A stretch of DNA of 64,000 bases, from positions 22,347-86,346 of the forward strand of contig CAMFBN010000006.1 of the NCBI GenBank assembly GCA_945948535.1, read 5' to 3'. Positions 49,798-59,554 of this stretch are shown here, in pieces (positions within the stretch are counted from its first letter, which is position 1; each line of letters starts with the position of its first letter). Position numbers and translations under genes: made by a program. The notes beneath the pieces were generated by a model. The model ran no database searches and was not told the origin of the DNA. It saw nothing but the letters and a program-made list of their open reading frames with translations. This DNA comes from an uncultured Clostridia bacterium (GTDB lineage Bacteria; Bacillota; Clostridia; Oscillospirales; Oscillospiraceae).

Positions 49798-52206
49798 TTA
49801 CAGCTTTTTCATGTGGGCAGAAGCCGTTTTTGCCATCAGCTTCTTGGTTCCGATATCGTCAAAGGCAATTTCCAGCAGAGCGTCGCCGCCCATTTTCATG
49901 ACAGACAGCACCATACCACGTCCAAATGCAGCGTGCTGGATCATATCCCCCGGATTCAATTCCAGCATCGGCCCGCTGTTGGAAGCGCCTACAGAGCTTC
50001 CGGTAAATGTCGGCTGCGGCCTGCGGGCAGGCGATGGACGGCTTTGAGAAAGCTCCCCGGAACCGCCGTATTCGGCTGCCGCCCGGCGGTATCCGCCTTT
50101 TCGGATCAGACACTCCTCCGGGATTTCCTTCAGGAAGCGGGATGGCAGCGATGCGGAGGTGCGTCCGTACAGCATTCTCTGCCGGGCATAGCTGATGGTC
50201 AGCGTTTGCTTTGCACGGGTGATTGCCACATAGCACAGCCGCCGCTCCTCTTCCATTTCCTCCGCATCTCCAATGGCACGCATTCCGGGGAACAGGCCGT
50301 CCTCAAAGCCCACGAGGAACACATTGGGAAATTCCAGTCCCTTTGCCGAGTGCATGGTCATCATGACAACGGCATCATCGCTGTCATTGTATTGCTCAAG
50401 GTCAGTATACAGGGCGATTTCTTCCAGAAAGCCTGCCAACGTGGGTGTTTCCGCGTTTTCCATATAGGACAGAATGCTGGATTTTAATTCACGCACGTTT
50501 TCAAGCCTTGTTTTGTTCTCCTCCGTGTCCTTGGCATTCAGCATGTCCACGTATCCGGTACGTATCAACAGCTCTTCGTAGAAGTCAGGAAGGCTCATGC
50601 CATCCTCCAGCAGCTGCGCCAGTTCCTCAATCAGGGCGGAAAATTGCAGCAGCTTCATGGCTGGCTTTTCCAGCGGTGCATATGAGTATGGGTCCGATAC
50701 GATACTGTACAGCGGTTTCTGCTCTGCGTCTGCCAGCCGCTGGGCTGTCTCGATGGTTTTGGCACCAAGTCCCCGGGGCGGATTGTTAATGATCCGTCTC
50801 AGCCGGAGATCATCAGCGCGGTTGTTGATTACGCACAGATAGGACAGCATATCCTTGACTTCGGCCCGGTCAAAGAACCGGGTGCCGCCAATGACGCGGT
50901 AAGGAATACCATTCCGCTTTAACGCAAATTCCAGCGCGTTGGACTGGGCGTTCGTCCGGTATAGAATCGCGTAGTCTTTGAAATGCCTTCCGCCCGCACT
51001 GCTTACCCCGGCGATAATCCTTCCGGCAACAAAATTGCCCTCGCTGCCTTCATCACTGGCCTCATACAGCGTGATGGGATCGCCCCGACCATTGGAGGTC
51101 CACAGCCGTTTCCCTTTCCGGCCCAGATTGTGAGAAATCACTGCGTTGGCCGCGTCCAGAATCGACTGCGTGGAACGATAATTCTGTTCAAGTCGGATGG
51201 TCCGACAGCCCTGGTACTGCTTTTCAAAGTTGAGAATATTCTCGATGGTGGCACCACGGAACCGGTAGATGCTCTGGTCATCGTCGCCGACCACACAGAC
51301 ATTTTCGTACCCGCCTGCCAGCAGGGAGGTCAGCAGATACTGCATATGGTTGGTGTCCTGATACTCGTCCACCAGAACATACCGAAATTTCCGCTGATAA
51401 TACTGCTTTATGTCCTCGTGCTCCTGAAGAAGCCTTACCGTTACGTAAATGATATCGTCAAAGTCCAGAGCGTTGTTATCCTTCAGGCGGGTTTGATATT
51501 TTACGTAGCACCGGGCGATATGCAAGGCCCGCAGATCGCCGCTGGCTTCCGAACGGTTCAGCATTTCCTCAGGGGACACCATCTTGTCCTTTTCCCGGCT
51601 GATCGCGCCAAGAACGTACTTTGCGGGAAAGGTCTTGTCATCCAGCCCCATATCCTTGATGATGTCCTTCATGATCCGCTCAGAATCCGACGCATCGTAA
51701 ATAGTAAAGCTGCGGGTATACCCCATTTTCTCAATGTCCCGCCGCAAAATACGGCAGCAGGCGGAATGAAAGGTCATGGCCCAGATATCCTGCGCCTCGG
51801 GGCCAAGCAGGGATGACAGCCGGTCACGGATTTCATTGGCCGCCTTGTTGGTAAAGGTAATGGCCAAAATGCTCCAGGGCACCGCCGGCCCCACTGCGCA
51901 AAGCCGATCGGCACGCCATCGGTCCTGTTCATCCGAAGCATCACTGACAGATTCCAGGAAAGCAACGTCTTCTTCCGTAATCTCCGCAGGAATTTCGTTG
52001 CTGTCGCTGCCCCGTCCGAAGCGCATCAAATTCGCAATCCGGTTGATAAGGACTGTAGTCTTTCCGCTGCCGGCGCCCGCCAGCAGAAGAAGCGGGCCCT
52101 CCGTCGTCATAACAGCCTGCCGCTGCATATCATTCAGCTGGGAAAACTGGTTTTCAATATAGCGCCGACGGGCTGCTAAAAATTGTTCATCCAATTGTTC
52201 GTTCAT
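49798..52206 (-). CDS. pcrA: ATP-dependent DNA helicase PcrA/UvrD
   Basis: An 802-aa superfamily-1 helicase with Walker A 'LAGAGSGKTTVL', 'DEYQDTN', 'VVGDDDQSIYRFRGA', 'EQNYRST' and 'VMMTMHSAKGLEFPNVFL'. It acts in repair and in removing RecA and RNA polymerase. An acidic insertion lies at residues 67-90. It has its own promoter. Confidence 0.94.
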   Translation of the reverse strand: MNEQLDEQFLAARRRYIENQFSQLNDMQRQAVMTTEGPLLLLAGAGSGKTTVLINRIANLMRFGRGSDSNEIPAEITEEDVAFLESVSDASDEQDRWRADRLCAVGPAVPWSILAITFTNKAANEIRDRLSSLLGPEAQDIWAMTFHSACCRILRRDIEKMGYTRSFTIYDASDSERIMKDIIKDMGLDDKTFPAKYVLGAISREKDKMVSPEEMLNRSEASGDLRALHIARCYVKYQTRLKDNNALDFDDIIYVTVRLLQEHEDIKQYYQRKFRYVLVDEYQDTNHMQYLLTSLLAGGYENVCVVGDDDQSIYRFRGATIENILNFEKQYQGCRTIRLEQNYRSTQSILDAANAVISHNLGRKGKRLWTSNGRGDPITLYEASDEGSEGNFVAGRIIAGVSSAGGRHFKDYAILYRTNAQSNALEFALKRNGIPYRVIGGTRFFDRAEVKDMLSYLCVINNRADDLRLRRIINNPPRGLGAKTIETAQRLADAEQKPLYSIVSDPYSYAPLEKPAMKLLQFSALIEELAQLLEDGMSLPDFYEELLIRTGYVDMLNAKDTEENKTRLENVRELKSSILSYMENAETPTLAGFLEEIALYTDLEQYNDSDDAVVMMTMHSAKGLEFPNVFLVGFEDGLFPGMRAIGDAEEMEEERRLCYVAITRAKQTLTISYARQRMLYGRTSASLPSRFLKEIPEECLIRKGGYRRAAAEYGGSGELSQSRPSPARRPQPTFTGSSVGASNSGPMLELNPGDMIQHAAFGRGMVLSVMKMGGDALLEIAFDDIGTKKLMAKTASAHMKKL

Positions 52207-52237
52207 AATCGCACCAATCCAAACTTAAGATGCGACT

Positions 52238-52266
52238 ATTTTAGCGCATTTCTTCAAAAAGGTAAA
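52238..52266 (-). promoter_or_regulatory. Promoter of pcrA
   Basis: On the minus strand TTTACC, 17 nt, TAAAAT. Confidence 0.6.
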
Positions 52267-52277
52267 GCATTTGTTTT

Positions 52278-52435
52278 AGGGAAGCTCTGAATAAACCGGC
52301 AAGAGCTGAAAGCGAGAGATTTTGATTCATTTTTGGTTCGAAAAACAGAGGAATACTGTATGTATTTCCTGTTATTCAAACCGAACCGGTGGGTCAAAAG
52401 ATCCGCTGCTCAGCCGCAGACGATTTGTTCAGAGG
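52278..52435 (-). repeat. Dispersed ~160-bp non-coding repeat, copy B
   Basis: Reverse-complement partner of 16387-16545 (see copy A). It lies between the sigF stop and the pcrA promoter, outside the cotJC element. Confidence 0.75.
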
Positions 52436-52439
52436 TTTC

Positions 52440-53144
52440 TTAGCTCAGCATTTCGTGAAGCAGCGCAATTGCCCTTTTTTCAATTCGGGATACCTGAACC
52501 TGACTGACATTCAGGATTTTTGCCACTCTCTGCTGCGTCAGGCAATGAAAATACCGCAGTTCCACCACAGAACGTTCCCGTTGAGGCAATTCGGTAATGG
52601 CCTGTCTCAGGGCTATTTTTTCCAGCATCTGATCTTCCGATTCCGTGTCAGTCAGAACATCTTCCAGGGAAAAGCCCTCTTCCCCATTTTCCTGCTGAAT
52701 GGATTCCGTTGAGGCTGTCGCTGTTTCTGCCAGGGCAATATCTTCCGGAGAAAAACCGGTCTGCCTGGAAATTTCCTGTATGGTCGGTTCTCTTCCCAGA
52801 GCTGCTGCCAGCTGATTACGGCAGGAGCGAATGGCGGCGGCACGCTCTTTAATGCTCCGGGAAACCTTCACCGCACCGTCATCGCGCAGAAAGCGGCGGA
52901 TCTCCCCGGCAATTTTGGGGACCGCATAGGTGGAAAACTGGGTTCCAAAGGACAGATCAAACCCATCTACCGCTTTCAGAAACCCCATGCACCCCAGCTG
53001 ATACAGGTCATCTGTCTCCACGCCCCTGCCGAGGAAACGCCTTGCAACAGCCCAAATCAGACCGGAGTTTTCCGTTACCAGTTTTTCCACGGCCTCCTTG
53101 TCCCCCGACTGGGCAAGCCGAATCAATTCCTCCGTTGCACTCAT
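52440..53144 (-). CDS. sigF: RNA polymerase sporulation sigma factor SigF
   Basis: A 234-aa sigma-70-type factor: region 2 ('DLYQLGCMGFLKAVDGFD', 'QFSTYAVPKIAGEIRRFLRD'), region 3, and region 4 with HTH 'LTQQRVAKILNVSQVQVSRI'. SigF is the first forespore-specific sigma factor. The start overlaps spoIIAB by 4 nt. It is the last gene of spoIIA. Confidence 0.94.
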   Translation of the reverse strand: MSATEELIRLAQSGDKEAVEKLVTENSGLIWAVARRFLGRGVETDDLYQLGCMGFLKAVDGFDLSFGTQFSTYAVPKIAGEIRRFLRDDGAVKVSRSIKERAAAIRSCRNQLAAALGREPTIQEISRQTGFSPEDIALAETATASTESIQQENGEEGFSLEDVLTDTESEDQMLEKIALRQAITELPQRERSVVELRYFHCLTQQRVAKILNVSQVQVSRIEKRAIALLHEMLS

Positions 53145-53572
53145 TGGCGTCGCTGGAGCTTTCGGCGCATATGTACTGTGGTTCCCTTTCCGGGTTTGGA
53201 GGAAATGTCCAGGTCGGTCATAAAGCTCTCCATAATGGTAAAGCCCATTCCACTTCGTTCATTTCCGCCGGTTGTGAAGGAGGGTCTTCTGGCCTGCTCG
53301 ATATCCGTAATGCCGACGCCCCGATCCTTCACCACAATATCCAGCACATTGTCCTTCAGAATCCGGCAGCGAAGGGTGATATTTCCCAGTTTTTCCGGGT
53401 AAGCATGGACAATACAATTGGTGACAGCCTCCGATACCGCCGTGCGGATATCCCCCAACTCTTCCAGCGTCGGGTCCATCTGTGCCGCGAAGCAGGCGAC
53501 AGCAGACCGTGCAAACGCTTCATTGCTGGATTTGCTTGGAAAATCCAGAATCATATAGTTTTCAAATTTCAT
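53141..53572 (-). CDS. spoIIAB: Anti-sigma F factor SpoIIAB
   Basis: A 143-aa GHKL kinase: 'AVSEAVTNCIVHAYPE' (N box), 'VKDRGVGITDIEQA' (G1), 'RSGMGFTIMESFMT' (G2). It holds SigF inactive and phosphorylates SpoIIAA. Overlaps of 4 nt on both sides couple translation. Confidence 0.94.
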   Translation of the reverse strand: MKFENYMILDFPSKSSNEAFARSAVACFAAQMDPTLEELGDIRTAVSEAVTNCIVHAYPEKLGNITLRCRILKDNVLDIVVKDRGVGITDIEQARRPSFTTGGNERSGMGFTIMESFMTDLDISSKPGKGTTVHMRRKLQRRQ

Positions 53573-53886
53573 GATACCGCCTCCTTGATTTCAACCAGCT
53601 TGTCAATCCCGGATGCACGGAATACCCGCATAGGCTGGGGCGCAATCCCAGTCAGCAGCAGCCGCCCTTCGATTTGCGTCATACTCCGCAACGCATTGAT
53701 AACCACCGCGATTCCGGAAGAATCCACGAAGGATACCTCCCGGAAATCCAGCACACAGACGCTTGGCATATACGCCTCGATCTTTGCCGCGATTGCCTGA
53801 ATATACGCCTTGGCGCAGTGGTGATCTATTTCACCGGTCAGAGCGACAGTCAGCCGCCCTTCCTCCAAAAAGCTTGTGAAGTGCAT
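53569..53886 (-). CDS. spoIIAA: Anti-anti-sigma factor SpoIIAA
   Basis: A 105-aa STAS protein with the phosphorylatable Ser in 'FVDSSGIAVVINAL'. Dephosphorylated by SpoIIE, it frees SigF. AGGAGG precedes the ATG. It is the first gene of spoIIA. Confidence 0.93.
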   Translation of the reverse strand: MHFTSFLEEGRLTVALTGEIDHHCAKAYIQAIAAKIEAYMPSVCVLDFREVSFVDSSGIAVVINALRSMTQIEGRLLLTGIAPQPMRVFRASGIDKLVEIKEAVS

Positions 53887-53923
53887 GCAAATACCTCCTT
53901 ATTTTTTATCTTCTTAAGTATAA

Positions 53924-53959
53924 AATCCCGTTTCCGAATTTTCAGTCGGAAACGGGATT
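53924..53959 (-). terminator. Terminator of valS
   Basis: AATCCCGTTTCCGA and TCGGAAACGGGATT form a 14-bp stem. On the minus strand it is followed by TTTAT. Confidence 0.7.
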
Positions 53960-54013
53960 CTTAAAAAATATCGGCAGGGCGCAAACCATCGGTCTGCGCC
54001 CTGCATTTGGAAT

Positions 54014-56653
54014 TTACAGTTTCTTCATTGAAGCCTCGCTCTGCTCCAGCTGGGCGATCAGATCCCGGGTTTTTTGGGTTTTCTGGCGTTCCGCTTCCAC
54101 AACCGCCTCCGGGGCACGGGAAACGAACTTTTCGTTGGCCAGTTTTCCCTCCACAGATGCCAGGAACTTTCTGGCGTCTGCCAGTTCCTTCGCGATACGT
54201 TCCAGTTCCTTCGCCACATCCACCAATTGGCCCATGGGGATATACAGCTTGGCGTCAGCGGTAGTGATGGTGACCATTCCATCCAGATTCTCCGGCTCCG
54301 CGCTCAGCAGCGTCACGGTGTCTGCGTAGGCCAAACGCTGGATGAAGCCTTCTCCCTCCGTGTACACCTGCGGCTTGCTGGTCAGGATATACAGAGCAGC
54401 CTTTTTGCTGGGCGGGACATTCATCTCCGTCCGGCGGGCACGGATGGCACGAATGGCCTCCATAACGGATTCCATGTGGCTCTCCTCGGCGCTGAAAGCC
54501 AGCTCCTGACGGTACTGGGGCCACTGCGCAGCAATCAAAGCCGGGCCTTCGTGGGGCAGATTCTGCCAGATTTCCTCGGTGATGAAGGGCATAAAGGGAT
54601 GCAGCAGACGCAGCAGCTGATCCAGAACATAGACAAGCACCTGCAGAGCGGTCTGTTTACGGTCGGCATCCTCGGAATACAGTCGTGCTTTGGTCAGCTC
54701 GATATACCAGTCGCAGTAGGTATCCCAGATAAAGTCGTACACTTTCTGGACAGCCACGCCCAGCTCATACTTCTCCAGATTCTCGGTAACCTCGGCAATC
54801 AGGGTATTCAGCTTGGACAGTACCCACTTGTCGGGAATTTCCAGCTTTTCCGCAACAGGCAGTTCATTGACAGCATCCTCGTTCAGATTCATCAGCACAT
54901 AGCGGGATGCGTTCCACAGCTTGTTGGCGAAGTTCCGCATAGCCTCGCACTTTTCCGTGAAGAACCGGGTGTCATTTCCGGGGGAATTGCCGGTAATCAG
55001 GTTCAGCCGCAGAGCGTCACAGCCGTACTTATCGATCATCTCCAGCGGGTCAATGCCGTTGCCCAGAGACTTGGACATTTTCCGTCCCTGATTATCCCGC
55101 ACCAAGCCATGAATCAGCACGGTGTGGAAGGGTGTCTTGCCGGTGTGCTCGCAGCCGGAAAAGATCATTCTGGCAACCCAGAAGAAGATGATGTCGTATC
55201 CGGTGACCAGAACGTCGGTGGGATAGAAATAATCAAGATCCTCAGTCTTGTCGGGCCAGCCCAGCGTCTCAAAGGGCCACAGGGCGGAGGAGAACCAGGT
55301 GTCCAGAACATCCTCCTCCCGGGTAATATTGGTGCTGCCGCACTTCTCGCACTTGCAGGCATCTTCACGGGAAACGGTAATATGACCGCAGTCATTACAA
55401 GTCCAGGCCGGAATCTGATGCCCCCACCAGAGCTGACGGGAAATGCACCAGTCGCGGACATTTTCCATCCAGTTCATATAGGTCTTGCTGAAGCGGTCGG
55501 GAACGAACTTCGTCTCCCCTTCCTTCACGACCCGGATGGCTTCCTGTGCCAGGGGCTTCATCTTCACAAACCACTGAGCAGAGATGATTGGTTCCACATC
55601 CTGATGGCAGCGATAACAGGTACCCACATTGTGGGAGTAGTCCTCCACCTTTACCAGATATCCGCCGGCTTCCAAATCCGCGACAATCTGCTTGCGGGCC
55701 TCATAGCGGTCCAGACCCTGATACTTTCCGCCGTTTTCGTTGACTCTGCCGTTGTCATCCAGGACCCGGATAACCTCCAGATTGTGCCGCAAACCGACCT
55801 CAAAGTCGTTGGGATCGTGGGCAGGCGTCATCTTGACGCAGCCGGTGCCGAAGTCCATCTCCGCGTAGTCGTCCGCTACGATGGGGATTTCCTTGTTGAC
55901 CAGCGGCAGAATGACCATTTTGCCGACAATATCCTTATAACGATCATCGTTGGGGTTGACGCAGACACCGGAGTCACCCAGCATGGTTTCGGGACGGGTG
56001 GTTGCCACGATCACCTCACCGCTGCCATCCGCCAGCGGATAGCGGATATGCCACAGGTGGCCGGGCTTGTCAACATATTCCACCTCGGCATCGGACAGGG
56101 CAGTGACACAGTGGGGACACCAGTTGATAATTCGGCTGCCCTTGTAAATCAGTCCCTTTTCATACAGGGACACAAATACCTCACGGACAGCCTTGGAGCA
56201 GCCCTCGTCCATGGTAAACCGGGCACGATCCCAGTCGCAGGAAGCGCCCAGCTTCTTCTGCTGCTCCACGATCCGGTTGCCGTACTTATTCTTCCAGTCC
56301 CAAACCCGCTCCAGGAACTTTTCCCGGCCCAGGTCGTAACGGGTCAGGCCTTCCTTGCGCAGTTCTTCCTCAACTTTGATCTGCGTTGCGATGCCGGCGT
56401 GGTCCACACCGGGAACCCACAGCGCATTGTAGCCCTGCATCCGCTTGAAACGGATCAGGGTATCCTGCAATGTCGCGTCCATGGCATGGCCCATGTGCAG
56501 CTGACCGGTAACGTTGGGTGGGGGCATCACAATGGTGAAGGGCATTTTGCTTTCGTCCTTCTCCGCATGGAAGTAGCCGCCGTCCTGCCACATCTGGTAG
56601 ATACGGGACTCGACCTGCTGCGGCTCGTAGGTCTTGGGTAATTCTCTTGCCAA
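54014..56653 (-). CDS. valS: Valyl-tRNA synthetase
   Basis: An 879-aa class I synthetase: HIGH-type '[14 protein letters not shown]', KMSKS '[11 protein letters not shown]', an editing domain with '[14 protein letters not shown]', an anticodon-binding domain and a C-terminal coiled-coil arm (last ~65 residues). It is preceded by a T-box leader with a Val specifier. Confidence 0.96.
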   Translation of the reverse strand: MARELPKTYEPQQVESRIYQMWQDGGYFHAEKDESKMPFTIVMPPPNVTGQLHMGHAMDATLQDTLIRFKRMQGYNALWVPGVDHAGIATQIKVEEELRKEGLTRYDLGREKFLERVWDWKNKYGNRIVEQQKKLGASCDWDRARFTMDEGCSKAVREVFVSLYEKGLIYKGSRIINWCPHCVTALSDAEVEYVDKPGHLWHIRYPLADGSGEVIVATTRPETMLGDSGVCVNPNDDRYKDIVGKMVILPLVNKEIPIVADDYAEMDFGTGCVKMTPAHDPNDFEVGLRHNLEVIRVLDDNGRVNENGGKYQGLDRYEARKQIVADLEAGGYLVKVEDYSHNVGTCYRCHQDVEPIISAQWFVKMKPLAQEAIRVVKEGETKFVPDRFSKTYMNWMENVRDWCISRQLWWGHQIPAWTCNDCGHITVSREDACKCEKCGSTNITREEDVLDTWFSSALWPFETLGWPDKTEDLDYFYPTDVLVTGYDIIFFWVARMIFSGCEHTGKTPFHTVLIHGLVRDNQGRKMSKSLGNGIDPLEMIDKYGCDALRLNLITGNSPGNDTRFFTEKCEAMRNFANKLWNASRYVLMNLNEDAVNELPVAEKLEIPDKWVLSKLNTLIAEVTENLEKYELGVAVQKVYDFIWDTYCDWYIELTKARLYSEDADRKQTALQVLVYVLDQLLRLLHPFMPFITEEIWQNLPHEGPALIAAQWPQYRQELAFSAEESHMESVMEAIRAIRARRTEMNVPPSKKAALYILTSKPQVYTEGEGFIQRLAYADTVTLLSAEPENLDGMVTITTADAKLYIPMGQLVDVAKELERIAKELADARKFLASVEGKLANEKFVSRAPEAVVEAERQKTQKTRDLIAQLEQSEASMKKL

Positions 56654-56674
56654 TTTCTTTCACTCCTTTGAAAA

Positions 56675-56912
56675 TTAAGAAACGCCCTGAGTCACAATTG
56701 ACTCAGGGCGAAAGATTTTCCGCGGTACCACCTGAATTCCCTTGCGGGCACTTAAGCTGCTGTAACGGGCAGACCCGTACTCCCCTAACCTGTGCTCAGG
56801 AAATCCGCTCCGGGGCGACCATCCGCTTTTCACCGCATACCCTCGCACCAGCCGGGCACTCTCTTTCCGGTTCAGGAAGCGGAACCTCCCCATCCATGCG
56901 TTTACTCGCTTA
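56675..56912 (-). promoter_or_regulatory. T-box leader of valS (specifier GUC, Val)
   Basis: The minus strand carries the T-box sequence AGGTGGTACCGCGG (near 56729-56742), with a downstream terminator stem CGCCCTGAGTC/GACTCAGGGCG and a T-run. A likely specifier GTC lies at 56819-56817 before GCCCCGGAGC. Uncharged tRNA-Val should pair with the T-box and prevent termination, switching on valS. Confidence 0.88.
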
Positions 56913-56940
56913 AAGTAGCATATTTTCCGCCGAATGTCAA
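56912..56940 (-). promoter_or_regulatory. Promoter of the valS T-box transcript
   Basis: On the minus strand TTGACA, 17 nt, TACTTT. Confidence 0.65.
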
Positions 56941-56980
56941 CCAATTCCTTTCATTCTTTTGACTCAGGCATCTTTCATAC

Positions 56981-57009
56981 TTGACGTTTGCTCTCTCGGT
57001 CAATATAAT
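56981..57009 (+). promoter_or_regulatory. Promoter of the glycosyltransferase gene
   Basis: TTGACG, 17 nt, TATAAT. Confidence 0.78.
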
Positions 57010-57044
57010 ACCACTAGAACACTAATACATTGCGAGTGATGAAT

Positions 57045-57983
57045 ATGAAATTATCTCTGGTTGTCCCCTGCTATAATGAGGCAGAAAATGTGGCCGCTTT
57101 TCAGGCGGCCGTCCTGTCCGCATTTTCCGACTGCGGTTTCGATTATGAAATCGTATTTGTAAACGACGGCAGTAAGGACGCGACGCTGCATAATCTGAGG
57201 AAAATCCATGCCGCGCAGAAATGCCCGGTACAGGTCATCTCCTTCTCCCGTAATTTTGGCAAGGAAGCTGGCCTATACGCCGGTTTGGAGCACGCCCGGG
57301 GGGAATATATTTCCCTGATCGACGCGGATTTGCAGCAGCGCCCCGAAATTGTCCGGGATATGGTTCGTATTCTGGATGAAGAGCCGGAGGTGGATGTGGT
57401 GGCGGCCTATCAGGACAGGCGCGGCGAGGGTAAAGTTCTCTCTTTTTTTAAAAAGAGCTTTTATACCCTGATCAACAAGCTCTCCCGCGTTTCCCTGCAG
57501 CCGGATGCCAGCGATTTCCGAACCTTCCGCAGAAGCGTCCGGGACAGCCTGCTGTCTCTTGCGGAGTATCACCGCTTTTCTAAGGGGCTGTTTGCGTGGG
57601 TTGGATATGAGACCAGGTTCATCCCTTACACAGCCTGTGAACGCGCGTCCGGCACCACCAAGTGGAGTTTTTGGAAACTGGTTGAGTATGCCATTGAGGG
57701 AATCATCGGGTTTTCCACGGCCCCGCTGCGGCTTGCGACCGTTTTGGGCTGCGTTACCGGCATTGCCGCGATTCTTTATCTGATCTGGGTCATTATTGAA
57801 AAGCTGGTGTGGGGGATTGCAGTTCCGGGCTACGCAACCATTATCACCCTGATTCTTTTTTTCAGCAGCGTTCAACTGTTCTGCATCGGAATCATCGGAG
57901 AGTATGTGGGCAGAATCTTTGAGCAGAGTAAAGACCGTCCCATTTATATTGCCAAGGAAGTACTGGATTATCACGAAGAATGA
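57045..57983 (+). CDS. Glycosyltransferase family 2 (GtrB/DPM1-type)
   Basis: A ~312-aa enzyme: N-terminal GT-A domain with 'VVPCYNEAENV', 'SRNFGKEAGLYAGLEHA' and the metal-binding 'LIDADLQQ', then two transmembrane segments near 230-255 and 265-290. Related enzymes put sugars on polyprenyl phosphate for wall polymer decoration. The start is uncertain (ATG 57039 or 57045). Confidence 0.88.
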   Translation: MKLSLVVPCYNEAENVAAFQAAVLSAFSDCGFDYEIVFVNDGSKDATLHNLRKIHAAQKCPVQVISFSRNFGKEAGLYAGLEHARGEYISLIDADLQQRPEIVRDMVRILDEEPEVDVVAAYQDRRGEGKVLSFFKKSFYTLINKLSRVSLQPDASDFRTFRRSVRDSLLSLAEYHRFSKGLFAWVGYETRFIPYTACERASGTTKWSFWKLVEYAIEGIIGFSTAPLRLATVLGCVTGIAAILYLIWVIIEKLVWGIAVPGYATIITLILFFSSVQLFCIGIIGEYVGRIFEQSKDRPIYIAKEVLDYHEE

Positions 57984-57988
57984 TGGAA

Positions 57989-58025
57989 AGCTCCCGCAGA
58001 CATTGTGCCTGCGGGAGCTGCTATT
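57989..58025. terminator. Terminator between glycosyltransferase and spoIIIAH
   Basis: AGCTCCCGCAG pairs with CTGCGGGAGCT. ATTTT follows on the plus strand. Confidence 0.75.
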
Positions 58026-58589
58026 TTACTGAACTTCCACTACCCGGATGTCATCCAGAGAATAGTCAGACTGCGTCATGACGATGTCGGCGATTACTGC
58101 CACATCCGCCTGCTGCAGCCCGCCTTCCGGTGAGGACACCGCAACCGAGATCCCGTCTCCGGACATATAGGCTACGCAATCGGCATATCCCTTCGCAATA
58201 ATCAGGCTTTCAATCTGTGCTTCGCTCAGCGCTGTCTGCACGATTTCCTCCAGTTCCATAGCGGACTCCACATCCTTGGAGCTTTCGCTGCCGCTGTACG
58301 CCATTGCTTCCTGCAGGAGATTGACCGCATTGTCTCTTGCCTGCTGACGGGACAGACGCACCGCCGCAAAATAGTCCGTGGCTGTTGATGCCGCATCCTC
58401 CCCGGAAGCAATTGCTTCCATGTCCCCGCTAAGTACCAGTGAATCTTCATTCATAACCTTCTGCGTGTCCAGAGTATTCTCAAGACTTGCGGCAGTTTTG
58501 TCTTCTGTATACAGCCAGTTTACATAAATTCCTGCGCATACCGTAACCAAAATCGCGGCAGCCACCAAGTTCTTCTTCCAAACCTTCAT
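58026..58589 (-). CDS. spoIIIAH: Stage III sporulation protein AH
   Basis: A 187-aa protein with an N-terminal membrane anchor (8-28) and a C-terminal YscJ/FliF-like ring-building domain ('QIESLIIAKGYADCVAYM'). SpoIIIAH in the mother cell binds SpoIIQ in the forespore, forming the channel or feeding tube. GGAGG precedes ATG 58589. It is the last gene of spoIIIA. Confidence 0.88.
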   Translation of the reverse strand: MKVWKKNLVAAAILVTVCAGIYVNWLYTEDKTAASLENTLDTQKVMNEDSLVLSGDMEAIASGEDAASTATDYFAAVRLSRQQARDNAVNLLQEAMAYSGSESSKDVESAMELEEIVQTALSEAQIESLIIAKGYADCVAYMSGDGISVAVSSPEGGLQQADVAVIADIVMTQSDYSLDDIRVVEVQ

Positions 58590-58604
58590 GAAAAATGCCT
58601 CCAT

Positions 58605-59099
58605 TCATTTCATTTTCAACACACTGATACGGTCCGTGGTAAGTCCTGTGGCGCTTCGGACTGCCTCAACAACGGCCAGCCTGACCGCGGCATTATCCGC
58701 GCCCTGACATACGACCACTGCCCCAAGATAAGTCGGCTCTCTCACCTGCCGAACCAGCCCGGTTTCCTCCCTGCCTGTTCCGGAAACCAGAACCGTCTGG
58801 CGATGGCTGCTGCTTCCGCCGTTTTCCGCTGAAGCGTTTTCATCGATCTGGTAAACCGTTTCCTTCCCCGCTGCCTGTGTCAGAAGAACCGATACCCTGC
58901 CCGCGCCGGAAATTTGACTCAGGATTTCTTCCAGAGATTCCTGCAGCGATGTTTCCGTGCTGACGGGCATCGGTTCCTCTTTCTTTTCTTCTCCGTTCGG
59001 GAATACAAGCAGCAGGATTCCGGTCAGGAGTACAATGATCACGAGCCTGTATTTCTTTAGAAAATCCAGGGCTGTTCGTTTGCTTGTTACCCAATCCAT
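58605..59099 (-). CDS. spoIIIAG: Stage III sporulation protein AG
   Basis: A 164-aa protein: membrane segment at about 17-34 and ring-building domain with 'QISGAGRVSVLLT' and 'YLGAVVVCQGADNAAVRLAV'. SpoIIIAG forms a large ring in the outer forespore membrane. It overlaps spoIIIAF by 13 nt. Confidence 0.88.
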   Translation of the reverse strand: MDWVTSKRTALDFLKKYRLVIIVLLTGILLLVFPNGEEKKEEPMPVSTETSLQESLEEILSQISGAGRVSVLLTQAAGKETVYQIDENASAENGGSSSHRQTVLVSGTGREETGLVRQVREPTYLGAVVVCQGADNAAVRLAVVEAVRSATGLTTDRISVLKMK

Positions 59100-59554
59100 T
59101 CCTGCTGCTCCCTCGGAATCCCTAATTCGGAAACGATCACCTGGGCCAGCCGGCTCCTGTTCAGGGGAGATATTTTGCCTGTAATCCTTACGGAGACAGG
59201 AACGAAATCCTCCCCAAGTGAGACGCTGGCCTGTATCTCCGCGCCTATTGTCTCGGCTCTGTTTGAGATATATGCTTCCACCCGCTGCTTTATGAATTCC
59301 TTTCGGAGGCTTTCAGCCTCGGCGGTGCCTTCCTCGGAAATAGCTTCCGCCTGCTTGCTAAGCCCCTGCAATTCTGAGTCCAAAATCAGCTTTTTTCGCC
59401 CAATAACTGGCTGAATCAGGACAATTGTCATGAAAATTCCGCAGAGCATTCGGACAATTTCACCGCTGCCGCACCGCTGGGTCAAACGTGTCAGGATACC
59501 GCTGAGCAGAGCAGCGGCAACGACACAGATCACATATCTGCACAGCCCGTCCAT
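59087..59554 (-). CDS. spoIIIAF: Stage III sporulation protein AF
   Basis: A 155-aa protein with two N-terminal transmembrane segments and a soluble C-terminal domain. ATG 59554 follows GGAG by 9 nt. Identified by pattern and by position between AE and AG. Confidence 0.85.
   Translation of the reverse strand: MDGLCRYVICVVAAALLSGILTRLTQRCGSGEIVRMLCGIFMTIVLIQPVIGRKKLILDSELQGLSKQAEAISEEGTAEAESLRKEFIKQRVEAYISNRAETIGAEIQASVSLGEDFVPVSVRITGKISPLNRSRLAQVIVSELGIPREQQEWIG

Noticed and set aside
54074..56641. An 855-codon plus-strand open frame
   Set aside because: It is fully antisense to valS, which has all synthetase motifs. It is a by-product of GC-rich codon use.
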